A stretch of DNA of 64,000 bases from Paramecium sonneborni (GCA_905182985.1 CAJJDN010000033.1:56233-120232), one strand, 5' to 3'. Shown: positions 13,224-25,463, counted from the stretch's first letter. Made by a program: numbers and translations. The notes: a model not told the origin generated them from the sequence alone.

Positions 13224-13499
13224 TCATATAAGTTATTATAATGAATTTCTAAGTTCATTTAAAGTTCTTTCTCTTTCTGAATTATAATTAGCAACTTGCG
13301 CTTTTTTTTATTCAATCACTGTTTTTGATCTTTATTATAATAATTATTGCTCTAATTCAAATACTTAGCTCTATAATTTATTAATTTTGAACACTGTTTC
13401 TTCAAATGAATAGTGTAGTTTTGCAACACTTTCTTATAATCCTTTGGTCTCACTTTACAATTATGAATTTATTTCCTTTAGATTTTGATTGTATGTCAT
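13224..13499 (-). CDS. Short coiled-coil protein
   Basis: A 91-residue frame, no intron, that is almost entirely heptad-like coiled coil (for example EINSQLQSETKGL and KINKLQSQVFELEQQL). An in-frame ATG at 13550 would add 17 residues; I prefer the inner start because the outer one comes within 25 bp of the divergent LRR gene. No family is recognised. Short coiled-coil proteins of this type are common in ciliate cilia and cortex, but that is only inference. Confidence 0.65.
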
Positions 13500-13572
13500 T
13501 AGTCCTGTTGTTAAATTAGTGCATTAATAAAAAACTCCAATTTAAATCATATTATTTTAATTATTTATTATA

Positions 13573-14719
13573 ATGCCACCTAAAAAAGAAGAAAGAAGAC
13601 CACTTGAACCAATTTTTTCTTAAAGCAACTGTCCTTTCTATTAATATTAAATTTATTAGCAAGAAAGTTTAGATTAGGCGTCACAATTTTTAGCCTATTT
13701 CAAACCAGAACTAAGTTAACTTATGAAAAATAACATATAAGATAATATGCAAATTCTTTGTTAGTCTATAGGAATTAATCTTCATCCAACATTTGTTAAA
13801 GTTGTTCAAAATTTAGACATAAATGATTTTGATGAAAATAAAAAGTTTAGGAACCCAGAAGAATATGAAAGTGATTAGACTTCTTAAATTGTTTTTTTTA
13901 ATTCTGTATTTAATTTGCTTAATTTAGGTGAAAGTTGATATTCTTACTTTAAAGTTACTTGAGTTTTGTTGTTCTTAAAGTGGAATTCAATGTCTAAAAT
14001 TTTGCAATAACGACTTAGGGCAATCTGAATATTAAATTATAGCACAAATTATAGGCAATACAGAATGTAAAATTAAGAAATTATTCATTGATTGGTAATT
14101 AGTACAACCACAACTACTTTAATCAAATCATTTATTAGAGCAATTATATTTTAGATCCTGTTAAATAAATTATGCATTTATTGAAACATTATGTTAAAAT
14201 ATGAGAAATCTGAAAGTCTTAGATTTATATGATAATTAATTATCAAAAGAAGCTTTTGGTTTAATAGGAGTTACTCTTAAAGATAATATTTATTTAGAAT
14301 AATTAGGATTAGCCAAAAATTAAATAACTTCATTAGATTAATTGTCTGAGATTATGTAAAATGTTGGCAAGTTTTTAATGACTTAAGAAGAATATGATGA
14401 ATATCGAATTAAAGAAAAAGAAAGAGATTAAATAATTGAGAGAAATAAAAAAGTTAAAAAGAAAGGAACAGAAGAGATTGTTCCTGTCTTAGAAACTATT
14501 TAATAATTTGAGAATAATTGGTTTATTATAAGAAATTAAAGGTTGTAATTACTTAATTTATCTTTAAATGCTATTGATGACAATTCTTTTATTTTAATTG
14601 AGAAATTCTTAAACTAAACATTTGAAGGGTTTTAATTAGTGTTAACAAATAATAAATTTGAAGATTAGAAAGCCCTTTAAAGATTAAAAAAGAAATATAA
14701 CAAAAAATTATTGATATGA
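13573..14719 (+). CDS. Leucine-rich repeat protein, possibly LRRC71-like
   Basis: 374 residues after removing one 22-nt intron (13906-13927). It starts MPPKKEERRP. LRR units appear from about residue 125 (LKVLDLYDNQLS, then LEQLGLAKNQITSLDQL), are interrupted by a charged helix at about 255-290 (EEYDEYRIKEKERDQI), and resume (LQLLNLSLNAIDDNSF). An LRR array split by a charged insert recalls the ciliary LRRC71 family, but I cannot confirm this. It is divergent from the coiled-coil gene and its stop lies 20 bp from the convergent RCC1 gene. Confidence 0.8.
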
Positions 14720-14739
14720 TAATTAATTATTGTAATTAT

Positions 14740-17700
14740 TCATTTGATTAATCTTGCTTCTAATGAGTTAAATATACTGATTAATTATACAATATTAAAA
14801 GTAATCTCTATATTTTTGGATTTGAAAGTGATTTAAGTTCTATATTTTGCCATTCTTCTTAATTCCAAATATTAATCAATTGGTATGCTAATTTTATATA
14901 GTGATAATTCTATCGGATAGATAGCTTCAATACAAGTTACTAATAAATTCAATAACGAATCTTATAAATATACTAATTAAATATTCCAACCACCATCAGG
15001 TTAACCAAAGAAATAGAATTTTATATTTTTCAAAATTTTAGGAATTTATCTATTTTAAAATGTCAATTTAACCAAGGCTTAAGCTTAGAACATATTTGCA
15101 GATGTATAAAATCCATAAGCTTAACCTTTAGCTCTTTCTGGTTACTAAACTTCTCCTTCACCATATACTCTTATATTTTATTAAATAAAGTCTTAGTATT
15201 GTTTAATCATTTTAATTTCTTTATTTAAATCTGATTTCATTTCACTTCTTGTTAACTCCAATTATCTAATTAAATCATTATATGTAATTTATAAAGCTCT
15301 ATGTTAAGACCTTTCATTCATCTATATTATTGCTTTTTCATAAACAATCTTATATTATTTATGTAAAGCTTCCTCTCTTTAAATTTTATTTGCTGCTGCT
15401 TATACTGCCCAATCGGCTTTTTATTCTTCAGTCATTTATTATTGAGCTTTATTATTTTCTTCTTGTTCAGATTGTGAATATTTATCAGTTATTTCACTAG
15501 GGAAAATCTTTGACAAAAACTGCTCAATTTTTATAGTCAATCTTGAATTTCTTTTAACCCAATTAGTTTTTTGTAAATCTCTTAAAAATATATACATGTT
15601 AATTCCTTTAGGAATTGTAGGAATACTACTTAGTATTTCAACTAACATATCTATATTATCATCTTTTTCTCTATAATAATATTTAAGAACTCTCATAGTT
15701 TTCAATGCTTGATCAGTTATGAAATTACTACATCCAGGAGATTCACAATCTAATACAGTTATATTATTATGATGGCCAGCTGCACAAGACCAGCCATTTG
15801 CAAAAAAATTTTAGAGAGATTTAAGCTTTTCTGCTGTTATATACTCAGTTGTTAATAAAATTGAGCAATCCTCACATTTATATAGACCTATATCGTTTGA
15901 TTTTCTTATTAATTACATTATGGGAGTTGGCATTAACTTTAAATTTATTTTCCTTTTCAAAATTTCTGTACTGAACATATTCACTTAAATTTCTCTAAAT
16001 TCTAAATGCCTAAAAATAATGTATATGGGATCTTTCATACCTCTTGCGAAAAATTTTGATACAGCTTATAATCCATTATTTAAAATTTAAGAACAATAAA
16101 AATGTTATAAAAATAAAATATCTTAAATTTCAACCTACATATAACGATCTTTAATTTCAAAGCATTCTTAAATTAATTCAATCATATTTAAATTTTCAAC
16201 ACTGAATTAAACATAACCTTGTAAATCTTATGCTACCTCTTAAATTCCGAGTAAATTTATCTTTGGCAGCATTCTACTTAAAATTATTTTATTTAAATTT
16301 TAATTGTATTTATTTGGCAACATAGCATCCTTTTAAAAAAATCTATCTATTGTTTAAGAAATTTATCTTAAATTTTAATCATTTTGGAAAAATGGTCGGA
16401 TTTCTTCAGGCATACTTTAAATCTATTCCTAGAATTTTAAAATAAATTCTGTAATTGATCCATAATAAAGATGTAAAAGAAATGATCCAATTTTTTCGTC
16501 TAATTTTACTTAAAATTTTTCTAATTTCTATTAAACTTTTGATTCCTCTTCAACCACATCTGTAATTCTGACTAATTCCTCTTTCAATATTTTTTTTTTC
16601 ATTATTTGAACTATCTGATTATGCAAATATTTGATATGAGAAGATATCATTTCATCTCCTTTAATTCTGCATTTCTCTTTTCTATCTACTATTGATTTTA
16701 TATAAAATATAATCAATTCAGTCAATACATCATATTTAGCTTATATTTCTTTATTATTAGCATTTTCTTGATGAAAATTAAAAAAATTTTTAAGCTTATG
16801 ATCATCATTATCAGGTTCTTCTGGTTTTTTTTCAAAATTATGAACTTCTTCTAAGATTTTTGAGAATGCAAATCCTTTAATAAGAAGATTCGCAATTTCA
16901 TCAAAATATTTGAAGGCTTCTTCATCCTTTTAAATAAACATATAGTATATCTACAGAAAAACTGAAGAGCTTTTAAATAATTTTAACTCAGATATGTATT
17001 CTAATTGACTGGCAGCATTATTAAATTCTATTTCAAAAGATTTGATAGCAAGTGTAAGAATGATACTTTAATTTTATGCTTCCATGAGATCATTTTTAAA
17101 GATTACTTTAATAAATTTCAATAATTAAAATTTATTTAATTGATTAGCTTAAATCAATTTAATCATATAGCATGGATGATGATACATACAAGAAAAGATG
17201 CATTCATATAATTGAATATTTTTAACAATAAATTATGGGACTGAAAATTTTAGATTAGTAATTTATCTACTTAAATTTTTAGCAGCTAATTGTCTAGCTC
17301 TATAATCAATACTCCAACTTAATTTAGAAACAATTTCAGTATAAAGTTTTTATAATTCATAGGCTTAAATTGCAGAATCCTTAAAGATAAATTAAACTTT
17401 TTTCTCAATTTCAGCATCTTATAAATATAAATTTTCTTATTCACAATCTTATGATTATTTACTTAAACCTTTTTGTAATGGATCTTAGACTCTAATTCCT
17501 GGACCTTCTTCTGAATGAAAGCTTTCTTCATCTAGAATTTCCTCATCTTCAATTGATACATCTAATTATTAATCATTTCCTGTATTCTTTTTTTTAGTCT
17601 TAGAACTTTTTTTTTTTTTTTCTTTTTTTTTACTTGTTGATGCACCTTTATCTTTATCTTTACTTTTTGCTTGTAATTTATTATCTTTGCAAACTTCACA

Positions 17701-20700
17701 TTCAATTTTAGTAGGATAAGGAATGGTTAATTTTTCTTATCCATCTAAAACTCCAACTTCATTTATATGCAATCCTAATCTACCACCCATAGTAGCACCC
17801 CAAGTATAAGTTTATCCTTAATCATTTAAGAGTAAAGCATGATTAGGACCACATGCTACATATTTAATATTTTATAATTCTGGAGGCATTTATTTACCAT
17901 CTTTAAATAGATTCGCAAATTTTTCATGAAGTCCTCTGTCTTTTCCTTCAGGTCCTAAAAATACTAGATCATTTGAAACTGTTACAGCTACTGTATGATA
18001 TTCATGACATGCAACCAATTTAAATTTTTTACTTGAATGTTCAAGTGTAGATGAAAATGCATCTATAAATTAAGCTTATTATGCTTATTATTAATCGGGA
18101 TCTTCAGGTTCTGAACTTTGATGACCTGCATATTTAGCTAAGCCACAAGTTAATAATTCTTAATTTGTAGTTATAATACAAGTATGATATAAACCACATG
18201 ATATCTAATCAATAAATGCTTCTCCTGTAATTGATCTGGTCGTTGGTTTATCAGGCTAATAAACTATATATCTTTCAGGATTCTTCAATGATTTTAATTG
18301 AGCTTTCCATTCTAAAAATTCACTACTTACTTGCTTATTTGATTATAAATTAACCTCTTCCTCATCCCTTGATAATGATATTCCTAATTATCCAAATTAA
18401 TTATTCCCCCAAGCCCATAATTATTATCTCTAATCCATTGCAAACATAGTTTAATTACTACAAGCCAAACTAATCATTGATGGAATATCATTAATCATTC
18501 TAGGTTCCATAATAACATAAAAATTTTTAAGTTCATGACCCAAAACTCCAAATTCTGAAGTTCCAAAACTCCAAACTTCTCCTTAATCTGTTAAAAGTGC
18601 AGAAAACTTTTCTCCAGTAATAGCCATAACAATAACTTTTTATTCTATAGCTCCTTCCAATAATATAGGTGTAAATACATGATCACTTTAAAATCCCAAA
18701 CCTAATTAATTATATTAATTTGATCCCCAACAATATGCGTTTCCTTTGGCAGTTACAGCTATACAATGCTGATATTAGCAACTAATATATCTGATAATCG
18801 TGTTTCGAAAATAAACAATCTCTATTGGTGTGAAAGTTTATTCAAATAGAATATCAGGAGGATCCTTCAAAGGTATAAATTATTTGAATTTCTGTTTTTT
18901 ATGAGGATTTTTACATAACATTCCTTTTTAATTAGATCCACAGGCATATAAATGACCAGTATTATCAATAAAATATGTATTTTTAGTTCCTAAAGTAGCA
19001 AATTTATATTTGCATTCATGATTTTATCCTTCATTTGGTTATAAGGCAATCTTCATCAATGTAGTTTATTCAAATGTAATTAATTTTTCATCCTTCATCA
19101 TTTGTAATTCTTCCTTTTTTAAATTAAAAAATAATGCTTTCTCAATACAAGATTTTTCAAGATCTTCAGATTATTCAACTTTTTATGGAACATGTGTTTA
19201 TTCTTATCCTTACAATCTAACACCTAATAAACTATTTTTATTTGACCCCCAAACATATAAATGTCCATTCTCTGATAATGCTAAAGAATGACTTGTGCCT
19301 GCTGCTACTTAATAAAAAGAGGCATCTCTAAAACTTTAACTCATTAAACCAACTCTTTATGGTAAAGTCTAATCTTTATATAATTAAGTTGGCATTCCCA
19401 ACACTGAATCTTTACTACTACCCCAAGCATAAACAAATCCTTCATTTGTTATACATAAGGAATGAATAGTACCCAAAGCAACATCTAAGACATAAACATC
19501 CTAAAGTATTTCTATTTTTTTAGGTTCCATCTCATCCAATAACATTCCATGACCTAAACGATAATAATCTCCATTTCCCCAAGTATAAAGTTCTTTGTTT
19601 GTAGTAATACAAGCAGAGTGTTGATCTCCACAAAAAAGATACTGACATTACACTTTCTTTCTATCAAAAAATGTTAATTATTTAGGTAATAATTAATTTT
19701 CTTTATTTCCTATACCTAATTAACCTCTATTATTAACACCCCATCCATATACTTAATTATTCTTAGCTAATGCTAAAGAATGATATGCTCCTGCAGCTAT
19801 TTCATTAAAATACAATCCAAATATATCAATTTATGTTGGTATTTCTAAATCATCCACTCTCCCATTTCCTAAACATCCTTAACTTCCCATTCCCCATATA
19901 AATAATGCTCCTTCCTCTGTGAGTGCCATAGTATGATGGTGTCCACAAACTATTTTTAAAAACTCTTATTTAAGTGCTATTGGCTAAATAAAATCAGAAC
20001 TATTTGGTTCGGCTTAATTTAAATTAAATTATGAATTTTGCACTTATTATGTTCTTGATGGTTATTGCATTTAACGACTAGCCATTTAACGACTAGCAAA
20101 ATCCATTTAAGATGCATTATTATTATTAAAAATCGTTGTTTTATCAGATTCATTTGGAAATTTCGATTTTGGTGCTCCCAATCTACCATTTGTTGGATTT
20201 CCCCATACTATTGCAATATATTCAGGTCTACTCTCCTAAGTCAATTATTGATAATAGTAACAAATATTTATTTCAGGTTTTCCATCTTTGGCTTTTTCCA
20301 TCATGAAAAACTTCTCAAAGGCATTTGGCTCATCTTTATTTGCCTCATCTCCTGTACCTAATATAGTCTTAACTTCTGATATATTTTAATAACTTATATT
20401 TTTTAAATGTTTGTCCTATCTATAAAATTATCTAAACTCTGATAAGGATAAGATTGTTTTGCAATTTTTCTATTTAAAAAATTCTTTAAAAGGTTAATCC
20501 CATTACTATAAAAAATATTCACTTTGTTATTGTTATTCTGCATTTTCTTTTAACTTTTTAGCTTAATCTGAAACCATTCCTAATATTGTTTGTACTTGAC
20601 CTTTCTGATTTGGAATTACACCTTCACATTCCTTATCTAAACATGATTATAATATAGCAGCACCATGATTTAAACCTTATGAAACATGAACAACTCTATA

Positions 20701-20877
20701 AAATAAATATTGATTGGGCAATCCTAGTTTTGTAGGAAGATGCTTAACATTTTTATTTTTGAGATAGGTTTTACCCCAAACATATAGATCACCATCCTCA
20801 GAAATAGCCATTGTAGTGTTTATGGATGCAGAAACAGTTTTAAGAGCAGGCTTAAAGTCATCTGGTTCATCAGCCAT
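14740..20877 (-). CDS. Giant RCC1-repeat protein with RasGAP/IQGAP-like C-terminus
   Basis: A single 2,046-codon frame with no required intron, starting MADEPDDFKPALK. Residues 1 to about 1065 carry many RCC1 blades (for example LYVWGKT, FIWGMGSQGCLGNG, YTWGNGDYYRLGHG, TYTWGATMGGRLG). A Lys/Ser-rich linker lies at about 1070-1110. The next part resembles a Ras-type GAP helical domain (YMIKLIQANQL, then LFKSSSVFLQIYY). A Cys/His cluster follows (CEDC...WSCAAGHH...CESPGC). The end (about 1850-2045) looks like the region after the GAP domain in IQGAP (GFYTSANMFQAQALVKLTF). RCC1 blades form a propeller that in known proteins acts as a GEF or docking site; a RasGAP domain turns off Ras-type GTPases. 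The GAP assignment is inferred from weak motifs, with no clear arginine finger. Confidence 0.85.
20068..20097. repeat. In-frame 15-bp tandem duplication inside the RCC1 gene
   Basis: Two identical 15-bp units (20068-20082 and 20083-20097) encode MASRQ twice on the minus strand, in a low-complexity loop between RCC1 blades. This is a slippage-type duplication that keeps the frame. Confidence 0.85.
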
Positions 20878-20934
20878 TTTAATTTACTATTATAAATTAT
20901 AATAATCGAATGAATAGTCATTTTTTAATGTATT

Positions 20935-21617
20935 TCATCTGTTCATTCTTTGCATTTGTAATAGCAGTTGAGGGTTTTTTACTTTAACAACATCATTAAT
21001 CTAAATGACATTCAATAAAAAATTAATACGTCTTTTAATTTGTTTTCCATTTATTGGAGCTTCTATTTAACTTTCTAATATTTCTTGGTAATGGCCATTC
21101 GAATGGATTCTTCAGGTAAAGAGACAAATTAGAATTAGATCAATTCTACATTTTTGTATTCAGTGTGTTATATTATTTCTATAACAGCATCACCATCTTA
21201 AGTGATTCTTAATATAGCACTGTACTTATTAGGGTCTTTGTGAGCTTTGTCGAGACATTTAACACAGATAGCAGGATAATCTATAAAGGAGGCTGTTAAT
21301 TACTATCCTTCTTTTATCTGTTGGAATGTTTCTTCATTCACGCTAATTATAATTCAAGAACCCTACTCATGAATAAAATGAAAGAACAAATCATTTTCGC
21401 AACTTAATTCTATTTTCATTTTCTCAAGGGTTTGTTCACTTCCCAAAATTAAAACTCTCACATTCAATGTTTCTTGTGTTTACTATTACTCTCCATCATC
21501 TACCACTATTTAACAAACTATTTCTTATTCATAAATTAGAGTGTATCCCTCAGGGTCAGTTTCTTCTTGGGTTTCTTGATAATTTAGAGTTACTTTTGAG
21601 GGTGTATTTTTTAACAT
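20935..21617 (-). CDS. SAS-6-like head-domain protein (SAS6L type)
   Basis: 209 residues after removing introns of 24 nt (21343-21366) and 29 nt (21001-21029). The 24-nt intron contains an in-frame TGA; splicing restores FHFIHDVNEETF. Motifs of the SAS-6 head are clear: VRVLILGSE, ENDLFFHFIHDVNEE, a FIDYPAICVKCLD block, and DINDVVKVKNPQLLLQ at the end. SAS-6 builds the ninefold centriole cartwheel through head-to-head contacts and a long coiled-coil dimer. This protein stops about 20 residues past the head, so it lacks the coiled-coil tail. That matches the SAS6L class reported at the apical complex or flagellar base in other protists. Full-length SAS-6 would be another locus. Confidence 0.85.
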
Positions 21618-21648
21618 TTATTTGAATTTTATTTATTATTAATAAATA
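21618..21648. promoter_or_regulatory. 31-bp divergent intergenic spacer
   Basis: Only 31 bp separate the start codons of the SAS6L-type gene (-) and the coiled-coil gene (+). Both 5' UTRs and core promoters must lie in, or overlap, this spacer and the flanking coding ends. It is almost pure A/T. Confidence 0.6.
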
Positions 21649-22350
21649 ATGAATTCAGTTTAGCATGATACGATCAAAGCAAATTTGGATTACGATGAAC
21701 AGACAATCAAAGAGTTGAAAAGTCATTTTAATGCAATTATTGATGTTGAGAGGAAAAGATATAATGTGTACAATGAATTGTGTAAAACTCTAGAATAAAT
21801 GTAAAAAGAGAGAGAAAAGATTTTCAAACTAAAAGAAATATATATGGAACTTGGTAAAGCTTTTTTTAATGTTATTTAAAAATTAAAAAAGGATGATGAT
21901 CCATCTGATTTCGGTTTCTTAAAATTATTAGAAAAAAGAATAATACCAAGTTTAAATGGACATTTGGAATAAATTAAATAAGTTAGACAGAATCTTTAAT
22001 AATACATTTTAAAAAATACATTAGAATTAGAGTGGAATGAGAAAAGAGCAATTGCTAAATCTAAAAATGATGAAAAATTATCAAAAATAGAAAGAACTCA
22101 TGATGAAGCAAAAAGAGATAAATATTATGCATCATAAACGTTGTCTCAAAATTATTAAACTTATGTAAATGATAAAAATTAAGAAATGAAGTCTATGTTT
22201 AAGCATTTTTTAAATGGATTATTGGATATCAGTGCAACTGGATTAACTGAATATGCTAATGTGGCTTAGAAAATTCATTATACATCTGAAAAAAAAGAGA
22301 CAGAAGAATTTATTGCAAAAATGTTGGGTAATTAGAAACAAAAAAGATGA
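21649..22350 (+). CDS. Coiled-coil protein, BAR-like
   Basis: Intronless 233-residue frame, helical throughout: a long charged N-terminal helix (YDEQTIKELKSHFNAIIDVE), a middle segment (KRIIPSLNGHLEQIKQV) and a final helix with LNGLLDISATGLTEYANVA. Length and three-helix pattern resemble BAR-family membrane-curvature domains, but no diagnostic motif is visible, so a generic coiled coil is equally possible. It is divergent from the SAS6L-type gene and 33 bp upstream of NOP2 on the same strand. Confidence 0.7.
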
Positions 22351-22383
22351 TTATTATAAATAATTAATAATAATTAATTTGTG

Positions 22384-24097
22384 ATGAGCAATAAAAAGGC
22401 ATAATTTTCTAAACACACTTTACAATTAGCATAAAAATATGCTTAATAACTAATGCAAAATGATGTAATAGAACTAAAAAGTGATGACGATAAAGATGTA
22501 AATTCATTTTCATATAGATAGATTAAATCAGAGGATGAATAATTAAATTTAGAAGAAGATTAAGATGAATAATAAGAACAATTAGAAGAATAATAAGATG
22601 ATGAGAATAATGATATGAATGATGAAGAAGATTAAGATGATTAAGATGATTAAGATGATTAAGATAACTAAGAAGATTAAGATGATTAAGATAACTAAGA
22701 TAACTAAGAAGATTTAGATGATGAATAGAATGAAGAAGATGAGTAAGAAATAGTAGAAGAGAAGGAAGAACCAAAGAAATAAAAGAAAATAAAGAAATAA
22801 TAATAGTAAGAAGTAGAGGAGTAGTAAGAAGAATAAATGGAATCATTCTAGTAAGAGGAAGATCTAAATGATTAGTTATTTGAAACAGATCTGAATGCTG
22901 TAATGAATAGGATAAACAAGATTATAGAGGCACTAAAACAGAAAGATTATGGGAAATATAGTAGAGAAGAATTATTAAATGAATTAAGAAAACATCTATG
23001 CACATATTATGGATACAATTAAGATTTGATGTCTCATTTTTCATCAATGTTTAAACCAGCCGAATTGGTAGCATTCTTAGATGCAAATGATGCTCCAAGA
23101 CCAATTACTATAAGAGTTAATACTTTAAGAACAAGAAGAAAGGAATTAGCATAAACATTAGTGCAAAGAGGAGTTAATTTAGATTCAGTTGGAGATTGGA
23201 CTAAAGTAGGTCTGGTTATTTATGAATCCAAAGTTCCTATAGGTGCTACTCCAGAATATTTATCAGGTCATTATATGCTTTAAAGTGCTTCATCGTTTCT
23301 TCCAGTATTAGCTTTGGCTCCATAAATGAATGAAAGAATTCTCGATATGGCTGCTGCTCCAGGAGGTAAAACAACTTATATTGCATAATTGATGAAAAAT
23401 TCAGGAGTTATATTTGCTAATGATACTAGTAAAGATAGAGAAAAAGCTTTATTTTATAATTTATAAAGAATGGGAGTTACTAATTGTATTGTTACAAATT
23501 ATGATGGTCGCAAATTTCCAAAAGTCATGAAGAATTTCGATAGAGTATTGTTAGATGCACCATGTACAGGTTTAGGTATTATTTCTAAGGATCCATCTAT
23601 TAAAGCCTAAAAATAAATGAGAGATATTTTAAAACATTCTCATTTATAAAAAGAATTATTATTATCAGCTATTGATTGTTGTAAAAAAGGAGGAATTATT
23701 GTATATTCAACTTGTTCAGTTAGTGTACATGAAAATGAAGTTGTCTTATAATATGCATTAAATAATAGACATGTAAAAATTATTGATACAGGTTTATAAG
23801 TTGGAAATCCAGGACTATTAAAATTTGAAGATAAAAAGTTTCATTCTTCAATGAATTTAGCAAGTAAGATTTAAATTAAATTTAGAACGTATTTATCCTC
23901 ATGTTCATAATATGGATGGATTCTTTTATGCAAAATTAAAAAAAATTAATCATGGTCCTATTAAAGAAGAAATCAAAAAAGATGTTTAAGAACCATAAGT
24001 AATGACAAAAAAAATGAAAAAGAAATAAAAATAATTAGAAAAGTTAAGATTAGGAGAAGCTAGAAAATAGTCATAATAATAATAACAACAATAATGA
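22384..24097 (+). CDS. NOP2: NOP2/NSUN1-type rRNA cytosine-5 methyltransferase
   Basis: 563 residues after removing one 22-nt intron (23864-23885). Residues about 40-160 are an extremely acidic and Gln-rich tail rich in Asp-Gln repeats. The RsmB/NOP2 domain follows: [18 protein letters not shown], the SAM-binding [10 protein letters not shown] near residue 322, the DAPCTG cysteine motif near 393, and the second catalytic [11 protein letters not shown] near 440. It ends with the family's [11 protein letters not shown] block and a basic tail. NOP2 methylates 25S/28S rRNA in the nucleolus and is needed for large-subunit assembly. Both Cys residues needed for release and catalysis are present. 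Confidence 0.95.
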
Positions 24098-24137
24098 TTA
24101 GTTTTTTTGTACATATATTTAATTAGATATAAGTTAA

Positions 24138-24762
24138 TCAAGCTAATTATTACATTGAATGGCTTACAGTCATATTCCTCTATGCCATTCTTCTTTTCAT
24201 TAATCTTACATTAATATTATTTTATTAGCAATCTAAATCTTACTTTAATTTTTTTTCTACATTTTCCCTTTCATCCACATAATTATTCATCATATTTTAA
24301 ACCTTTTATGTGAAATATTTAATTTACATTTACGCTTTATTATTCAGCTTCGTTATTCATTTTAATCATTAAATTTACTTATTAAGCTCTTGCTTTTTTA
24401 ATTTGAATTTAATCAATCTCATTAATCTTTTTTTCTGCAGTAAAACTTAATTTTGTAGATTTCCTAATTGATTAATCTGCTAACTCATTTTTTGTATTAA
24501 TTATTAACCTCAATGTTTTTGTTTCACTTAAAGCAGTTTAAATTTTCTCCAAAAAATAATATTTGATTGGATCTTATAAACTATCAAAATATTCAACACA
24601 TTTTCTAAGAATATTCAATATTTTTTACCTATACATTTGGACAGCTTAATTTACAATATCAATTTCTGGCTTTGTTTGTAATAAATACTCTTACCTAAGT
24701 AAATTATAGTAAAACTATTTATCTGGTTTTTACATAAAACAAGAAGCTGATAAATTCTACAT
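24138..24762 (-). CDS. Conserved hypothetical helical protein
   Basis: 200 residues after removing one 22-nt intron (24257-24278), whose unspliced reading would hit TGA at once. It starts MQNLSASCFMQKPDKQ, contains long amphipathic helices (QAVQMYRQKILNILRKCVEYF, and TAEKKINEIDQIQIKKARA) and ends in a basic segment (RLMKRRMAQRN). No family is recognised. It follows the 24807-25307 gene on the same strand with a 44-bp spacer. The two could be one gene, but the upstream frame ends in a TGA that no short intron removes, so I keep them apart. Confidence 0.65.
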
Positions 24763-24806
24763 ATTGAATGGTATATATATTTAATATAAAACAATATAAA
24801 ATATTG

Positions 24807-25307
24807 TCAATATAATCTTGAATTATGAAGTTTTTTTTATTGATGGATATCTTAATAGGATTTATTCACTTAACATGATTTGTTTCTCTCTACTCTTATT
24901 TAATTAAAAAAGGCAGGTGCAAAAGTGCATTAACTAATTTCATTTTCATCTTTCTATTCTTTTAATCTTTTCAACTTTTTTTCTTTTTCTTCAATAAAGA
25001 TTTTATTTCTTTCAATCACACTTAATCCTATCCAACTATTATAATTCCTTGATTTTTGACTTTAATTACAATTTGAATTTGAGTTTTCTAAATAATGATT
25101 AGTAACATTTAGAAAAGATTTTCTTAAATTTGCATTTAATTGCTATACCATTTTATCATTACTTTTTTCAAAATCTACTTAACCTATTGATTTAAGTTTT
25201 GAAGCTGGAGTATCTCTAGTTTGCATAGAAAGATGAGCAGAAGGTGATCTCAAATAGCCATGCATCTATACATGAACTATCTTAACTTAAGACGGTTTCT
25301 TTGTCAT
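24807..25307 (-). CDS. Basic hypothetical protein with ciliate-type CTF.P motif
   Basis: Intronless 166-residue frame starting MTKKPSQVKIV. A charged helix (IEEKEKKLKRLKEQKDENE) leads into CTFAPAF. That arrangement is repeated in many ciliate cytoskeletal proteins of unknown role. The protein ends soon after the motif, so it is short for that group. Confidence 0.65.
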
Positions 25308-25463
25308 TATATTACTTAATCTTTCTAAGTTCTCCTATAATTAATCACTATTTTAATCATTCACTTAGATATAGTTCTACTATTTGTTCAAATATTATTA
25401 TTAACTTCTATTCATTTAATTTATAATTAAAAATAACAAAAAAATTTATTTCTATTAACTTCT

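Noticed and set aside
13310..13320. Suspected frameshift in an A8/T8 run of the small coiled-coil gene
   Set aside because: Recounting the run shows that the 92-codon frame is continuous.
20065..20361. Plus-strand frame opposite the RCC1 gene
   Set aside because: It is a shadow of the minus-strand RCC1 coding sequence.
21349..21360. In-frame TGA in the SAS6L-type gene as sign of a pseudogene
   Set aside because: It lies inside a good 24-nt GTA...TAG intron, and splicing restores a conserved motif.
22523..22846. Minus-strand frame rich in Leu, Ser and His
   Set aside because: It is the complement of the acidic low-complexity region of NOP2.
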